A DNA stretch of 64,000 nucleotides from Deltaproteobacteria bacterium (GTDB taxonomy: Bacteria; Desulfobacterota; Desulfobulbia; Desulfobulbales; Desulfurivibrionaceae). This document shows positions 20,512 through 30,231 of the stretch, piece after piece (the first letter of the stretch is position 1; every line of letters starts with the position of its first letter). The notes under the pieces were generated by a model, which was not told the origin of the DNA, made no database searches, and saw nothing but the letters and a program-made list of their open reading frames with translations. Made by a program: the position numbers and the translations under genes. The DNA lies in the NCBI GenBank assembly GCA_026388735.1, contig JAPLJG010000109.1, positions 26,133 to 90,132 of the forward strand, in the 5' to 3' direction.

Positions 20512-20525
20512 ATAATTAACCACGA

Positions 20526-20562
20526 ATTAATTCCGGGGACATAATACCTATTCCCACGTAAG
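20526..20562. repeat. REP/RAYT-type remnant (AATTCCGGGGACATAATACC...)
   Basis: attaattccggggacataatacctattc resembles termini commonly seen next to REP-associated Y1 transposases. Confidence 0.4.
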
Positions 20563-20657
20563 CAGCACAAAAAAATTCATCTGGAACAGTACGGGAGGAA
20601 GTAACTCCTCATCCCCCCAACTCGCGCCACTTTACAAAATATTTGCTTGAGATAAAT

Positions 20658-21023
20658 ATGCGCAAAAAATCAGCCAACAATTCCGGTCTGGTCTACTCCA
20701 CGGAACACGGCCGGACCTGCCCGAACTGCGCCAGGCCTGTGGCCCAGTGCAGCTGCGGGCAGAAAAAGGCCACAGCAAAAAGCGACGGCATCGTCCGGGT
20801 CTCGCGGGAAACCAAGGGCCGCAAAGGCAGCGGCGTGACCCTGATCACCGGCCTGCCTTTGGCTGAGCCCGAGCTTGCCGCCCTGGCCAAACAGCTCAAG
20901 CAGCGCTGCGGCAGCGGCGGCACCGTGAAAAACGGGGTTATCGAGATCCAGGGCGACCACCGGGAGGTGGTGCTGGTGGAACTTATCCGCCTTGGCTACC
21001 AGGCAAAAAAGGCCGGCGGCTGA
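20658..21023 (+). CDS. yciH: SUI1/YciH-family translation initiation factor-like protein
   Basis: RKGSGVTLITGLPL...LKQRCGSGGTVKNGVIEIQGDHR. Confidence 0.9.
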   Translation: MRKKSANNSGLVYSTEHGRTCPNCARPVAQCSCGQKKATAKSDGIVRVSRETKGRKGSGVTLITGLPLAEPELAALAKQLKQRCGSGGTVKNGVIEIQGDHREVVLVELIRLGYQAKKAGG

Positions 21024-21307
21024 TGGCGGCCTCTCCCCCCAGTCAGCCCGCCTGGTTTGTCTATCTGGTTCGCTGCCGGGACGACACCCTCTATTGCGGG
21101 ATCGCCACAGACCTGGCCCGAAGACTGGGAGAACACAACTCTGCGGACAAGGGGGCGAAATACACCAGGGGGCGACAACCGGTGCAGCTGATCTACTCGG
21201 AAGAGGTCGCCTCCAGGGCACAGGCAACCCAACGGGAAGGCCGGATCAAGAGAATGAGCCGAGTCCAAAAAATGAGGCTCATACAAGACGGGATTTCCCA
21301 ACAATAA
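21023..21307 (+). CDS. GIY-YIG nuclease family protein
   Basis: WFVYLVRCRDDTLYCGIATDLARRLGEHN. Confidence 0.93.
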   Translation: MAASPPSQPAWFVYLVRCRDDTLYCGIATDLARRLGEHNSADKGAKYTRGRQPVQLIYSEEVASRAQATQREGRIKRMSRVQKMRLIQDGISQQ

Positions 21308-21337
21308 TGGACCCGCAACAACCCAACGCGGGATTCT

Positions 21338-21440
21338 GTCATTCCGGCGAAGGCCGGAGGTAAGCGAACGGAGCGAGACTCCGATCCAGTCTTTTCTGGC
21401 AGTTGCAGCAAGGCTGGACCCCGGCCTTCGTCGGGGTGAC
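21338..21440. repeat. Palindromic intergenic repeat (GTCATTCCGGCGAAGGCCGG...CCCCGGCCTTCGTCGGGGTGAC)
   Basis: Imperfect terminal inverted repeats, non-coding spacer between genes. Confidence 0.7.
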
Positions 21441-21508
21441 AAGCTGTTTCGATAGCCCATCAACCGTGGTTTTAAGCCAAACACGAAACGCCATCCCTGG
21501 AGGAATCC

Positions 21509-22423
21509 ATGAAAGTATTCATCGCAGGCGGCACCGGTTTTATCGGACAGGCTCTCATCCGCAAACTTATCCAAGAAGGCCATGCCGTCACCGCGCTGGC
21601 CAGAAACCCCGACAAACTCGGCGATCTCGCTGCACAGATTCGCATGGTTCCCGGCTCACCGCTCATCCCCGGCCCCTGGCAACAGAAACTGGCCAACCAT
21701 GAGGTGATCATCAACCTAACTGGCGCAAGCAGCTTCACCCGTTGGACGCCAGCGGCAAAAAAAATTATCCTGCACAGCCGGATTACAGCGACCAGAAACA
21801 TTGTCGAGGCCATCCCTGGCAAAGGCCCCTCCCCCGTCACCCTGATCAATGCCAGCGCCTCCGGGTTCTATGGTTTTTGCCAGGATGAGGAAAAATACGA
21901 GACAGCCCCTTCCGGCACGGGTTTTCTGGCCTCGGTCTGTCAGGCTTGGGAAAAAGAAGCATTACAAGCCCAGGGCAAAGCCAGGGTTCTCCTGCTGCGG
22001 ACCGGAGTCGTGCTGGGCAAAAACGGCGGGGCGCTTGCTGCCATGCTGCCCGCTTTCCGCCTCGGACTCGCGGGAAGACTCGGGCATGGCCAGCAATGGT
22101 TCCCCTGGATTCACCTAGACGATCTGACCAGCGCCATCATTTTTCTTATGGAAAACAAGGCGATTCACGGCCCGGTTAACCTGAGCGCACCCAGGCCTGT
22201 CCGCAACAAGGAGTTTACCAAATGCCTGGGGCAAACCCTCCACAGGCCGACGTTCCTCACGGTGCCGAGGTTCGCAATTCGCCTTGTTTTGGGGGAAATG
22301 AGTTCGGTATTGCTTGAGGGATGCAGGATGATGCCGGGCGTGCTGCTTGAAAACGGTTTCACTTTCCGCTTCCCGGAAGTCGCGCCCGCCGTTGAGGAGA
22401 TTGTTGAAAAAAACAAGGGCTGA
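21509..22423 (+). CDS. TIGR01777-type NAD(P)-binding epimerase/oxidoreductase
   Basis: MKVFIAGGTGFIGQALIRKL, INLTGAS, SRITATRNIVEAI. Confidence 0.9.
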   Translation: MKVFIAGGTGFIGQALIRKLIQEGHAVTALARNPDKLGDLAAQIRMVPGSPLIPGPWQQKLANHEVIINLTGASSFTRWTPAAKKIILHSRITATRNIVEAIPGKGPSPVTLINASASGFYGFCQDEEKYETAPSGTGFLASVCQAWEKEALQAQGKARVLLLRTGVVLGKNGGALAAMLPAFRLGLAGRLGHGQQWFPWIHLDDLTSAIIFLMENKAIHGPVNLSAPRPVRNKEFTKCLGQTLHRPTFLTVPRFAIRLVLGEMSSVLLEGCRMMPGVLLENGFTFRFPEVAPAVEEIVEKNKG

Positions 22424-22443
22424 AACGGTTATCGTTAGCCTTC

Positions 22444-22914
22444 TTATTTACTGGCCAGATTAGCCTCCAGCACAAAGGTGCCGCAGTCTGTCTCAAAGGG
22501 AATAACGATGATCGGCAAATCAGAGAGGTGATGAATTTCCACCCCCTTGCCAGTGACCATGGTCGGAGTGGCAAGGTTAAAGCTCATGCCAAGCTTGCCA
22601 AATTCCGCCTTGGCGCCGCCGCAGATCATGTTGGTGATCTCACCCACTGCATCGACAATGTCATTATCGATCTTGGTCTTGGGCTCTTCCATGAGCATCC
22701 TGGAAACGATCTGTAGGATACAGGCAGACGGGAAGCTGATGGTCATGCTGCCTTCAATGGTTTCCGAGGCCATGCCGATAATGCCGGTCACATCGCCATG
22801 GGTGCCCATGCCTTCCTTGAGATGCGGTTTCAGCCCAGTCAGTTTAGTGTGGGCCATGGTCTCCAACACATTTCTGGTAGCGTGTACAAAAGGATTCAGA
22901 TATTCAGCCTTCAT
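22444..22914 (-). CDS. CheX-like chemotaxis phosphatase family protein
   Basis: VSRMLMEEPKTKIDNDIVDAVGEITNMICGGAKAEF. Confidence 0.85.
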   Translation of the reverse strand: MKAEYLNPFVHATRNVLETMAHTKLTGLKPHLKEGMGTHGDVTGIIGMASETIEGSMTISFPSACILQIVSRMLMEEPKTKIDNDIVDAVGEITNMICGGAKAEFGKLGMSFNLATPTMVTGKGVEIHHLSDLPIIVIPFETDCGTFVLEANLASK

Positions 22915-23148
22915 AATTCCCCTATCACTCGTTCAGACATCCGGCCCAAAAAACCGGCGCATATTTTTCTCACCTGCTAAAAACCCTGATATGCAGGACA
23001 TCTCATCAACATCGTACACCAATATTAGGCGTGATCCTAAAAAAAAAGTCAAGAAAAACTGAAGACTTTTCGGGAGGTTGCAGAATCATGGCAAACAACC
23101 GCGACCACCAGGCTCAGGATTGCGCTTCCCGTTATGAAATTACTTGGC

Positions 23149-25497
23149 TTATTGCCGCGCTTTTTCCATTGCCTCAAGCCGTGTTGCCAATTCAGCCAGA
23201 TCAGCGATTGGCAGCTGACAACTGAAATTTTCACAGAGATACACCGTGCTTTTGTTCTCATCCTGGGGCAGCTCCGCCAGCATCGGTTGGTATTGCTTAA
23301 GAAATTCCTGTCCTGCCCCACCATCGGCCAGTAGCATGATCTTTCCGGGCAAAAAACGTTTGCGAATCATGGCGAGCATGATCTCGGTATCCGGTCGACC
23401 AAGTTTGCCGACAACCACGAACTGCCTGGGCTTACTGCCCTGAAACTCATGGGCCACAAGCATCTGCGGCAAGATGGGCGGATAGGCGTTCAGCCGCCCG
23501 CCAAAGGCATCGATTGTTGCCCCGGCTCTTTTGCGCCAATCATCATTGCCGGTTATCCAGGCAAGTCGGAGGAGATTGAGGGCGCTCACCGAGTTACCCG
23601 TGGGCTCAGCCCCGTCATAATCGGCCTTGGGGCGGACCAGCACGGAACGATCTGCCCCAGAGGTGTCGAAAAATCCGCCCTGGGTCTCGTCGGCAAACAG
23701 AGCAATCTGTTTTTCCGTCAAGGCCATGGCCAGTTGCAGCCAGATGATGTCAAAGGAGGCCTCATAGAGGTCGAGAAGGCCGTTGGCCAAAAAGGCATAG
23801 TCATCGAGCTGCCCGGCAAGCCCGGCCTCAGAATCCCGATAACGCCGGAAGAGCGTGCCGGAAACCGGGTCATACAGCTTGGCCCGGATAAAGCCAGCGG
23901 CCCGTTTGGCCGCAACAAGGTAACGCTTCTCGCCCAACACTTGGGACGCACGGGCAAGGGCGCTGATCATGTGGCCGTTCCAGGAGGTGATGACCTTGTC
24001 GTCAAGATGCGGCCGGGGTCTTTGCTCCCGCACTGCATGAAGCTTCTTCCGGGAGCGTTCAAGCAATAGGGACAGATCTTCCTCCGGGATGCGGAACCTT
24101 TTGGCGGTCTCGGCCAGGGGGTGGGCGACATAGAGGATGTTTTTTCCGGCGAATTCCTCCTGGGGGTCGGCAAGGGCATTACCCGCCTCCAACACACCGT
24201 AATGGAAAGAAAAGATCGCCCCGTGCTCTTTACCGAGGATGGAAACAATCTCCTCGCTGGTCCAGAGATAAAACAACCCTTCGCCATGCACCTCGGGTTT
24301 TCCCGCCTGGACGCTGTCGGCATCCTCCGCAGAATAAAAGCCCCCTTCCGGGCTAGTCATATCCCGCAGGACATAATCGAGAATATCCTGGGCAACATTG
24401 GCGTAAAAAGGGTCTTGCCCCAACTGGAAGGCCTCAAGATAGCTGACCGCAAGCTGGGCCTGATCGTAAAGCATCTTTTCAAAATGGGGCACCCGCCATT
24501 GTTCATCCACCGAATAGCGGTGAAAGCCGCCGCCGATATGGTCGTACATCCCACCTGCCGCCATCTTGCGCAGGGTCACATAGGTCATGTTCTGGGCCTG
24601 GGCCTCACCGGTGCGGGCGGCATGGCGCAGTAAAAAATTAAAGAGCACAGGCCGGGGAAACTTGGGCGCCCGGCCAAATCCGCCGAATTCGGCATCGTAC
24701 TCTGCGGCAATCTGTCGGAAGGCCTTAGCAAAGATATCCGCCTCGATCTTCCCGCCATCGGAATCCGTGGCCTTCTGGCGGATATGGTCGGTAATATTGG
24801 CCGCCGATTCAAAAATCTTTTCGGGCCGGTTACCCCAGGAATCGTGCACCGCAACAAGAACCTCGACAAAACCGGGCAGACCCTGCCGGGCCTCGGGCGG
24901 GAAATAGGTGCCCCCGTAGAAGGGCTGCAAATCAGGGGTGAGAAACACCGACATAGGCCAGCCGCCATGGCCGGTCAAAGCTTGCACCGCAGCCATGTAT
25001 ATCTGGTCAAGATCAGGGCGTTCCTCCCGATCTACCTTAATGCAGACAAAATATTCGTTGAGAAGCCTCGCCACCTCCGGATTCTCAAAAGATTCATGGG
25101 CCATGACATGGCACCAGTGGCAGGTGGAATAACCGATGGAAAGAAAAATCGGCTTGTTTTCTTTGCGCGCCAGGGCAAAGGCTTCTTCTCCCCAGGGAAA
25201 CCAGGCCACTGGGTTAAAGGCATGCTGGAGAAGATAGGGGCTTTTTTCGGTTACGAGTCGGTTGGGCTGTTTCCCCTGGGCCAATTGCTGGCCAACAAAG
25301 GTCTGGATGGTCGCGGTGGTAGTTGCCATTGATACCTCCCCTTGCCGGACAAAAAGCTCCGGCCTGGAACATGATGCTGACAGGAGCAACAGACAGACAA
25401 GACAGAGGGATCTTGCATGTTTTCCCCACATCCTGCCCAGCCCAGCGGACAGGCATCCTTTAAAGTTCAACGTACCGTTAAAGATGGGCGCCATCAT
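23149..25497 (-). CDS. DUF255 thioredoxin-fold + six-hairpin glycosidase-like protein (YyaL/SPATA20-like)
   Basis: [44 protein letters not shown]; alternative start at 25329 (MATTTATIQ) with GGGGAGG Shine-Dalgarno. Confidence 0.9.
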   Translation of the reverse strand: MMAPIFNGTLNFKGCLSAGLGRMWGKHARSLCLVCLLLLSASCSRPELFVRQGEVSMATTTATIQTFVGQQLAQGKQPNRLVTEKSPYLLQHAFNPVAWFPWGEEAFALARKENKPIFLSIGYSTCHWCHVMAHESFENPEVARLLNEYFVCIKVDREERPDLDQIYMAAVQALTGHGGWPMSVFLTPDLQPFYGGTYFPPEARQGLPGFVEVLVAVHDSWGNRPEKIFESAANITDHIRQKATDSDGGKIEADIFAKAFRQIAAEYDAEFGGFGRAPKFPRPVLFNFLLRHAARTGEAQAQNMTYVTLRKMAAGGMYDHIGGGFHRYSVDEQWRVPHFEKMLYDQAQLAVSYLEAFQLGQDPFYANVAQDILDYVLRDMTSPEGGFYSAEDADSVQAGKPEVHGEGLFYLWTSEEIVSILGKEHGAIFSFHYGVLEAGNALADPQEEFAGKNILYVAHPLAETAKRFRIPEEDLSLLLERSRKKLHAVREQRPRPHLDDKVITSWNGHMISALARASQVLGEKRYLVAAKRAAGFIRAKLYDPVSGTLFRRYRDSEAGLAGQLDDYAFLANGLLDLYEASFDIIWLQLAMALTEKQIALFADETQGGFFDTSGADRSVLVRPKADYDGAEPTGNSVSALNLLRLAWITGNDDWRKRAGATIDAFGGRLNAYPPILPQMLVAHEFQGSKPRQFVVVGKLGRPDTEIMLAMIRKRFLPGKIMLLADGGAGQEFLKQYQPMLAELPQDENKSTVYLCENFSCQLPIADLAELATRLEAMEKARQ

Positions 25498-27511
25498 CGT
25501 TCAGACATCGAACGGATAGTAAGAGCCAAGGCGAAAAACGGTGCCAAAAACAGGGTGAGGACCACCATGCAGCTCTTCTGGGCATCGGGACTTTTCACCA
25601 GACGGACAAGATCTGGGTCAAGCACACCTGCAAGCGCGATGGTGATAATCGGCAAAGACAAAAAGGCGAACACGCTGAACACCAGCTCAGCCATAATCAG
25701 CTTCCTAAGAAAGATCATTAGGGTATCCAGAGCAAGTTTCACCTTCAGCATGCGGTCGACCAAGCCTGCCAGGATCTCAACCTGGTCCTGGCCTGCCTTT
25801 AGGCGCGTTCTGGACTCGGCCAAACTCTCGCCAGCAATGCTTCTGGCTTCGACAAACTTTCTCTTCCCGGCAAATAGAAAATTCTTAAAATCCCGAAAAA
25901 AAGACTGATAAGGATACTCCTGCCAGAAGATATTGTAATCCGCCCAAACGATGGCCGCCGCATCCACCTTAACATTCAAATCCTCAAGTCTTGTCTCGCG
26001 TAGACGGGGACAGGCCTTGCTCAAGGAATTGGCGCGATCCGCAACATCAAGAACATCATAGACGCCGTTTCGCCGAAACTGTTCTTCCAGATTGGCCAGC
26101 AGCGCAAGATTCGTCTGAAGTTCCGCATCTTCCTCCGCACCGAACCAAGCCTGCACCTGTTCCCAAGCCTCTTTCGCCTCGGCCAGGTTCTCCCCAGCCT
26201 CTTTATTTTTCTGTTCAAACAGTCCGGAAAGCACGTTCTCCACCATGCTGTTGGCGGCCAACAGGGCTGGGTCCATGAGGGCGATCATAAAATACCTGCG
26301 ATCTCCGGCCGCCAACTTACGGAGCAACTGCATCTGCTGCTGCCCGTGGCCTTCGTGGATATTCGCCTGAATAAGGCTGTACTGGATCTCAAAACAATCG
26401 ACATAGAGCTTGGCTATCGAGCTCAGCAGTTGCTCAGCCTTCCAGTGCTGGCCAGCCAGCCTATGAAATCTAGCAAAAAGAAGACTGATATATATCTTTT
26501 CTTTTTCCGTGCTGGCCGTACTGTTCGCCATTTCCAGAAAATGGGCCATATCCCCCACCCGTCCGCGCTCCAGGGCGATAAAAGCCTGGCCAAGGGTGGC
26601 GTAGAATTGTTTCCCTCCCAAGGCGTGGCTTTCTGCCTTCATAAAATCAAAAGCCTGCTTGTAGTGGCCAACCCGCAGGCAATCAAGACCGGCATGCAGA
26701 TTACGGCTGTCCACATTGACCCTGCTGGCTTTTCCGCCGCCGTCCCAGGACGAAAGCAGGGAAAAAGCAGAGTAGGCCAGGAAACGCGGCTGGTAAATGA
26801 GATACATGTCGAAATATGCGACGTACACCTGCAAGGCTGGATCGTTACGAATCTGGGCGGCGTCGATGTTTGTGGCCAGCAGCTCCGCCATTTTTTTCTG
26901 CTCGCCCATGGTCCGATTGAACAGATCGTCGATCTTTGGCAATTGGCCATGCCGCAGTAAAAACACTCCGAACAAGCTCCCTTGGTAGCCAGAAACCTGC
27001 CGGTAAAAAGCCGCTCGCGTTTCAATTCGCTGAGCTCGCCGGAAAAAACCAATTGGAACAATCCGTCTCCGGCATCCACAAATTGATGGGCAGGCAGCCG
27101 TTTTCCAGCAAAAAGCTGATTCCACTGAAGCTTCAACGCCCGGGTCACATGGGGGATTTCCTGCTGCACCACACCCCAGATCGGGGCGGTGGTCTCGCCA
27201 AAATCGACAGGCGGATCTTTTTTCCGGTGCAGATGCAAGATAACCTGAAGAGGAACCGCGCCCCAATCTGCTTGCCACTGGTGTTTTTTGAGAGACTCCA
27301 GACTTTCGATAAAGGTACTCAAGGCGGCAAAAGGCTCGTCATAATAAATGAGCATCAGCTCAGCAGTACTTTCCGGCGCCTCGATCCCCACCTGAATAAG
27401 AAGGTTGCGCAGGGCTTGCAGAAATGCAGGCCACCGTCCCTGAAGAATCTTTTCCCCCTGATATGACAGGGGCCGAATGGCCAACAGGGAGGAATGATCA
27501 ATTTCTTTCAT
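25494..27511 (-). pseudogene. Hypothetical TM protein split by a single-base frameshift (ORFs 26639..27511 and 25494..27278)
   Basis: Restoring one T in the coding-strand T5 run at 27005-27009 joins ELKRERLF to YRQVSGYQGSLFGVFLLRHGQ; C-terminal half ends in two TM helices. Confidence 0.7.
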
Positions 27512-27730
27512 ATTTTTTTTGCCCGAACGCTTTTTTTCCCTGTTACCGCAACGTCGCCATTACGACATTGTACGTTTTTTCCACTCGCATCACCACACCA
27601 GTTTTTCATCGGAAGGAAAAAAGCTGGCTGAGATTTCAAACAATGATTACCTTGCGAAAAATCAGGCGCTGACAACGCGCTTATTCCCCAAGACCCACAT
27701 TTTCAAAGCAACACACTGGGACCCACACCA

Positions 27731-28390
27731 ATGACCTCCGACCCGGAACTCCTCTCCGCCGACAATGTAAAACGATTCGATGATGCCGCCGCAGACTGGG
27801 AAGAAAAACCCCAACGCGTCGCCCTTGCCCGTAAGGTGGCCGAGGCGATCCAGCGGGCGATTCCCCTTGCCAGCACCATGCAGGTTCTCGAATACGGCTG
27901 CGGCACCGGCCTGGTCTCCCGGGCCTTGAGCCCGCATTTCGCAACAATCCTTGCCGTTGACACCTCACCGCAGATGCTGGAGGTTCTTCGCCAGAAGGCC
28001 AGGGATGAAAAGATCGGCAACATTGAAACCCTTGCCCATGACCTGACCAGACAGCCCCTGCCGAACAATAACTTTGATCTAGTAATGAGCAGTATGACCC
28101 TGCACCACATCCCCGATGTCGAGGCGCTGCTGACTCAGTTTTTCGCCGCGCTGAAACCAGGGGGCTATCTGACCGTGGCCGATCTGCTCACGGAAGACGG
28201 CTCCTTTCATGATGACAACAGCGGAGTCGCTCACTACGGAATCAACCCGGAAGAAATCCGGGCCATCCTGGCAAAAAACGGCGGTCTGGACATTGCCGTG
28301 CAAGAGATCCACACCATTGAAAAGCAGCAGGGAAACGGTGCCAAGCGAGGTTACCCTGTGTTTCTTGCCTGGTGCAGGAAGGGGAAATAA
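27731..28390 (+). CDS. Class I SAM-dependent methyltransferase
   Basis: VLEYGCGTGLVSRAL, SSMTLHHIPDVEALL. Confidence 0.9.
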   Translation: MTSDPELLSADNVKRFDDAAADWEEKPQRVALARKVAEAIQRAIPLASTMQVLEYGCGTGLVSRALSPHFATILAVDTSPQMLEVLRQKARDEKIGNIETLAHDLTRQPLPNNNFDLVMSSMTLHHIPDVEALLTQFFAALKPGGYLTVADLLTEDGSFHDDNSGVAHYGINPEEIRAILAKNGGLDIAVQEIHTIEKQQGNGAKRGYPVFLAWCRKGK

Positions 28391-28392
28391 AG

Positions 28393-29139
28393 ATGATAAC
28401 AACCATTGACGGCGATGCCCGTCATTTCAGTGATTTCGGCTGGCTTAAAACCTACTGGCTCTTTTCTTTTTCCGACTACTACGCCCCGAACAACATCCAG
28501 TTTGGTCCTCTCCGGGTGTTCAACGACGACGTGGTGGTTCCCGGCACGGGTTTCCCCACCCATCCCCACGAGGAGATGGAGATCATCACCATTGTGCTGG
28601 AAGGCGAGATAACTCACAAAGACAGCATGAACAACACCAGCGTCATCAAGGCCGGCGATGTCCAGCGCATGTCTGCGGGCACCGGCCTTACCCACTCGGA
28701 ATACAACGCCGGCAAAGCGCCGGTCCATTTTTATCAAATCTGGATCTATCCGGACAAACACGGTCTGCGCCCGTCCTATGACCAGCGCAGTTTCAAAAAA
28801 GAAGACTGGCAGAACCAACTGCTGCCCATCGCCTCGGGCCAACGGCATAAAAACGTGGTGCGTTTTCACAGTGGCGCCACGATCTACCGGGGTGAGCTTG
28901 ATCCTGGCCGGGCCATCAGCTACGACACCACCGATGACCGCCGCATTTTCCTCTATCTCACCTCCGGCGAGTTGGTGGTCAACCGAACCCGGTTGCTGCC
29001 AAAATACCAGGCCAGAATAGATATGGAGAAGAACCTCGTGTTACAGGCAGAAAAAAAATCAGATTTTATCCTCATCGACCTGCCTACCTGCCGGGGCTGG
29101 GGCTACGACAAAGAAACCCTGAGAGGCGGCCGCTTCTAA
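28393..29139 (+). CDS. Pirin family bicupin protein
   Basis: GTGFPTHPHEEMEIITIVLEGEITHKDSMNN. Confidence 0.92.
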   Translation: MITTIDGDARHFSDFGWLKTYWLFSFSDYYAPNNIQFGPLRVFNDDVVVPGTGFPTHPHEEMEIITIVLEGEITHKDSMNNTSVIKAGDVQRMSAGTGLTHSEYNAGKAPVHFYQIWIYPDKHGLRPSYDQRSFKKEDWQNQLLPIASGQRHKNVVRFHSGATIYRGELDPGRAISYDTTDDRRIFLYLTSGELVVNRTRLLPKYQARIDMEKNLVLQAEKKSDFILIDLPTCRGWGYDKETLRGGRF

Positions 29140-29165
29140 CAGGCTGTTAAAAAAGGAGATTTCCC

Positions 29166-29558
29166 ATGGTACGTAAAATCAGCGGAGCCTTCACCGGCGG
29201 AGCCATCGGCGCACTCATCGACAGCGTCAATATCTGGATCTTGGGTCAGGCCGGGATAACGGCCATGCTTGGCATCAGCCTGCGCCCGCAATTCACCGGC
29301 CTCTGGCTCTATCCTCGGCTGGTCTGGGGCGGCATCTGGGCCATGCTGCTGATCCTGCCGTTTTTCCGGCAAAAAACAGCCCTGCGCGGCATCCTCATGA
29401 GCCTGGTTCCCACCACCATGATGCTTGGCATGGTCTTTCCGGAAATGGGCATGGGGCTGCTGGGCCTCAAGGCCGGACTCCTGACCCCGCTTCTCGTGCT
29501 GCTTTTAAATTTCGTGTATGGCATGGTGGCATCTTTTTGGTACAAGAGTTGCGCGTGA
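29166..29558 (+). CDS. Hypothetical membrane protein
   Basis: Hydrophobic ORF starting just after GGAGATTTCCC. Confidence 0.65.
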   Translation: MVRKISGAFTGGAIGALIDSVNIWILGQAGITAMLGISLRPQFTGLWLYPRLVWGGIWAMLLILPFFRQKTALRGILMSLVPTTMMLGMVFPEMGMGLLGLKAGLLTPLLVLLLNFVYGMVASFWYKSCA

Positions 29559-29562
29559 TGAA

Positions 29563-30219
29563 ATGAAGGGAAAAATCTTTGCCATCGGCGACATCCACGG
29601 TTGCGCGGCCAAACTCGAGATTCTGCTAAACCGCCTCCCGTTTGACCGCGAACACGACACCTTGGTCTTTTTAGGCGATTATCTGGATCGCGGCCCTGAT
29701 GTCAAGGGAGTGCTGGACCAGCTCTGCCAACTAAAGGCCGATGGGGTGCGGATTGTCCCGCTCATGGGCAACCACGAGTATTTGCTGCTGGAATACCACC
29801 GAAGCGGCGATCAGACGCTGCTCCCCTATCTGAGACGGCTTGGCATGGAAAACACCCTGGAAAGCTACGGCGGAGCCAGCCTCAGTGCGCTTGCCGCCCT
29901 TGCGTTCATGCCCAGGGAACACCAAGATTTTCTCGCCTCTCTGCTGCCCTATTGGGAAACCGAAGAATATATTTTCGTACACGCCGGGCTGCGTCACGAC
30001 CAACCCTTGGCCGAACAGGACATCTCCGATCTCTGTGAGGTTCGGGAGCCCTTTCTTTCAGAAGAGCGGGACTATGGCAAACGCGTCATCTTCGGCCACA
30101 CCCCATTTGCCACCCCCCTACTCACGCCCTTCCGAACCGGCATCGATACCGGCGCGGCCTACGGCAATCTGCTTACCGCTGTAGAACTGCCGGGACTGCA
30201 CTTCCATCACGCAGCCTGA
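29563..30219 (+). CDS. PPP-type serine/threonine metallophosphatase-like
   Basis: AIGDIHGCAAKL, FLGDYLDRGPD, MGNHEYLLL. Confidence 0.93.
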   Translation: MKGKIFAIGDIHGCAAKLEILLNRLPFDREHDTLVFLGDYLDRGPDVKGVLDQLCQLKADGVRIVPLMGNHEYLLLEYHRSGDQTLLPYLRRLGMENTLESYGGASLSALAALAFMPREHQDFLASLLPYWETEEYIFVHAGLRHDQPLAEQDISDLCEVREPFLSEERDYGKRVIFGHTPFATPLLTPFRTGIDTGAAYGNLLTAVELPGLHFHHAA

Positions 30220-30231
30220 CCGTTCACCAAC

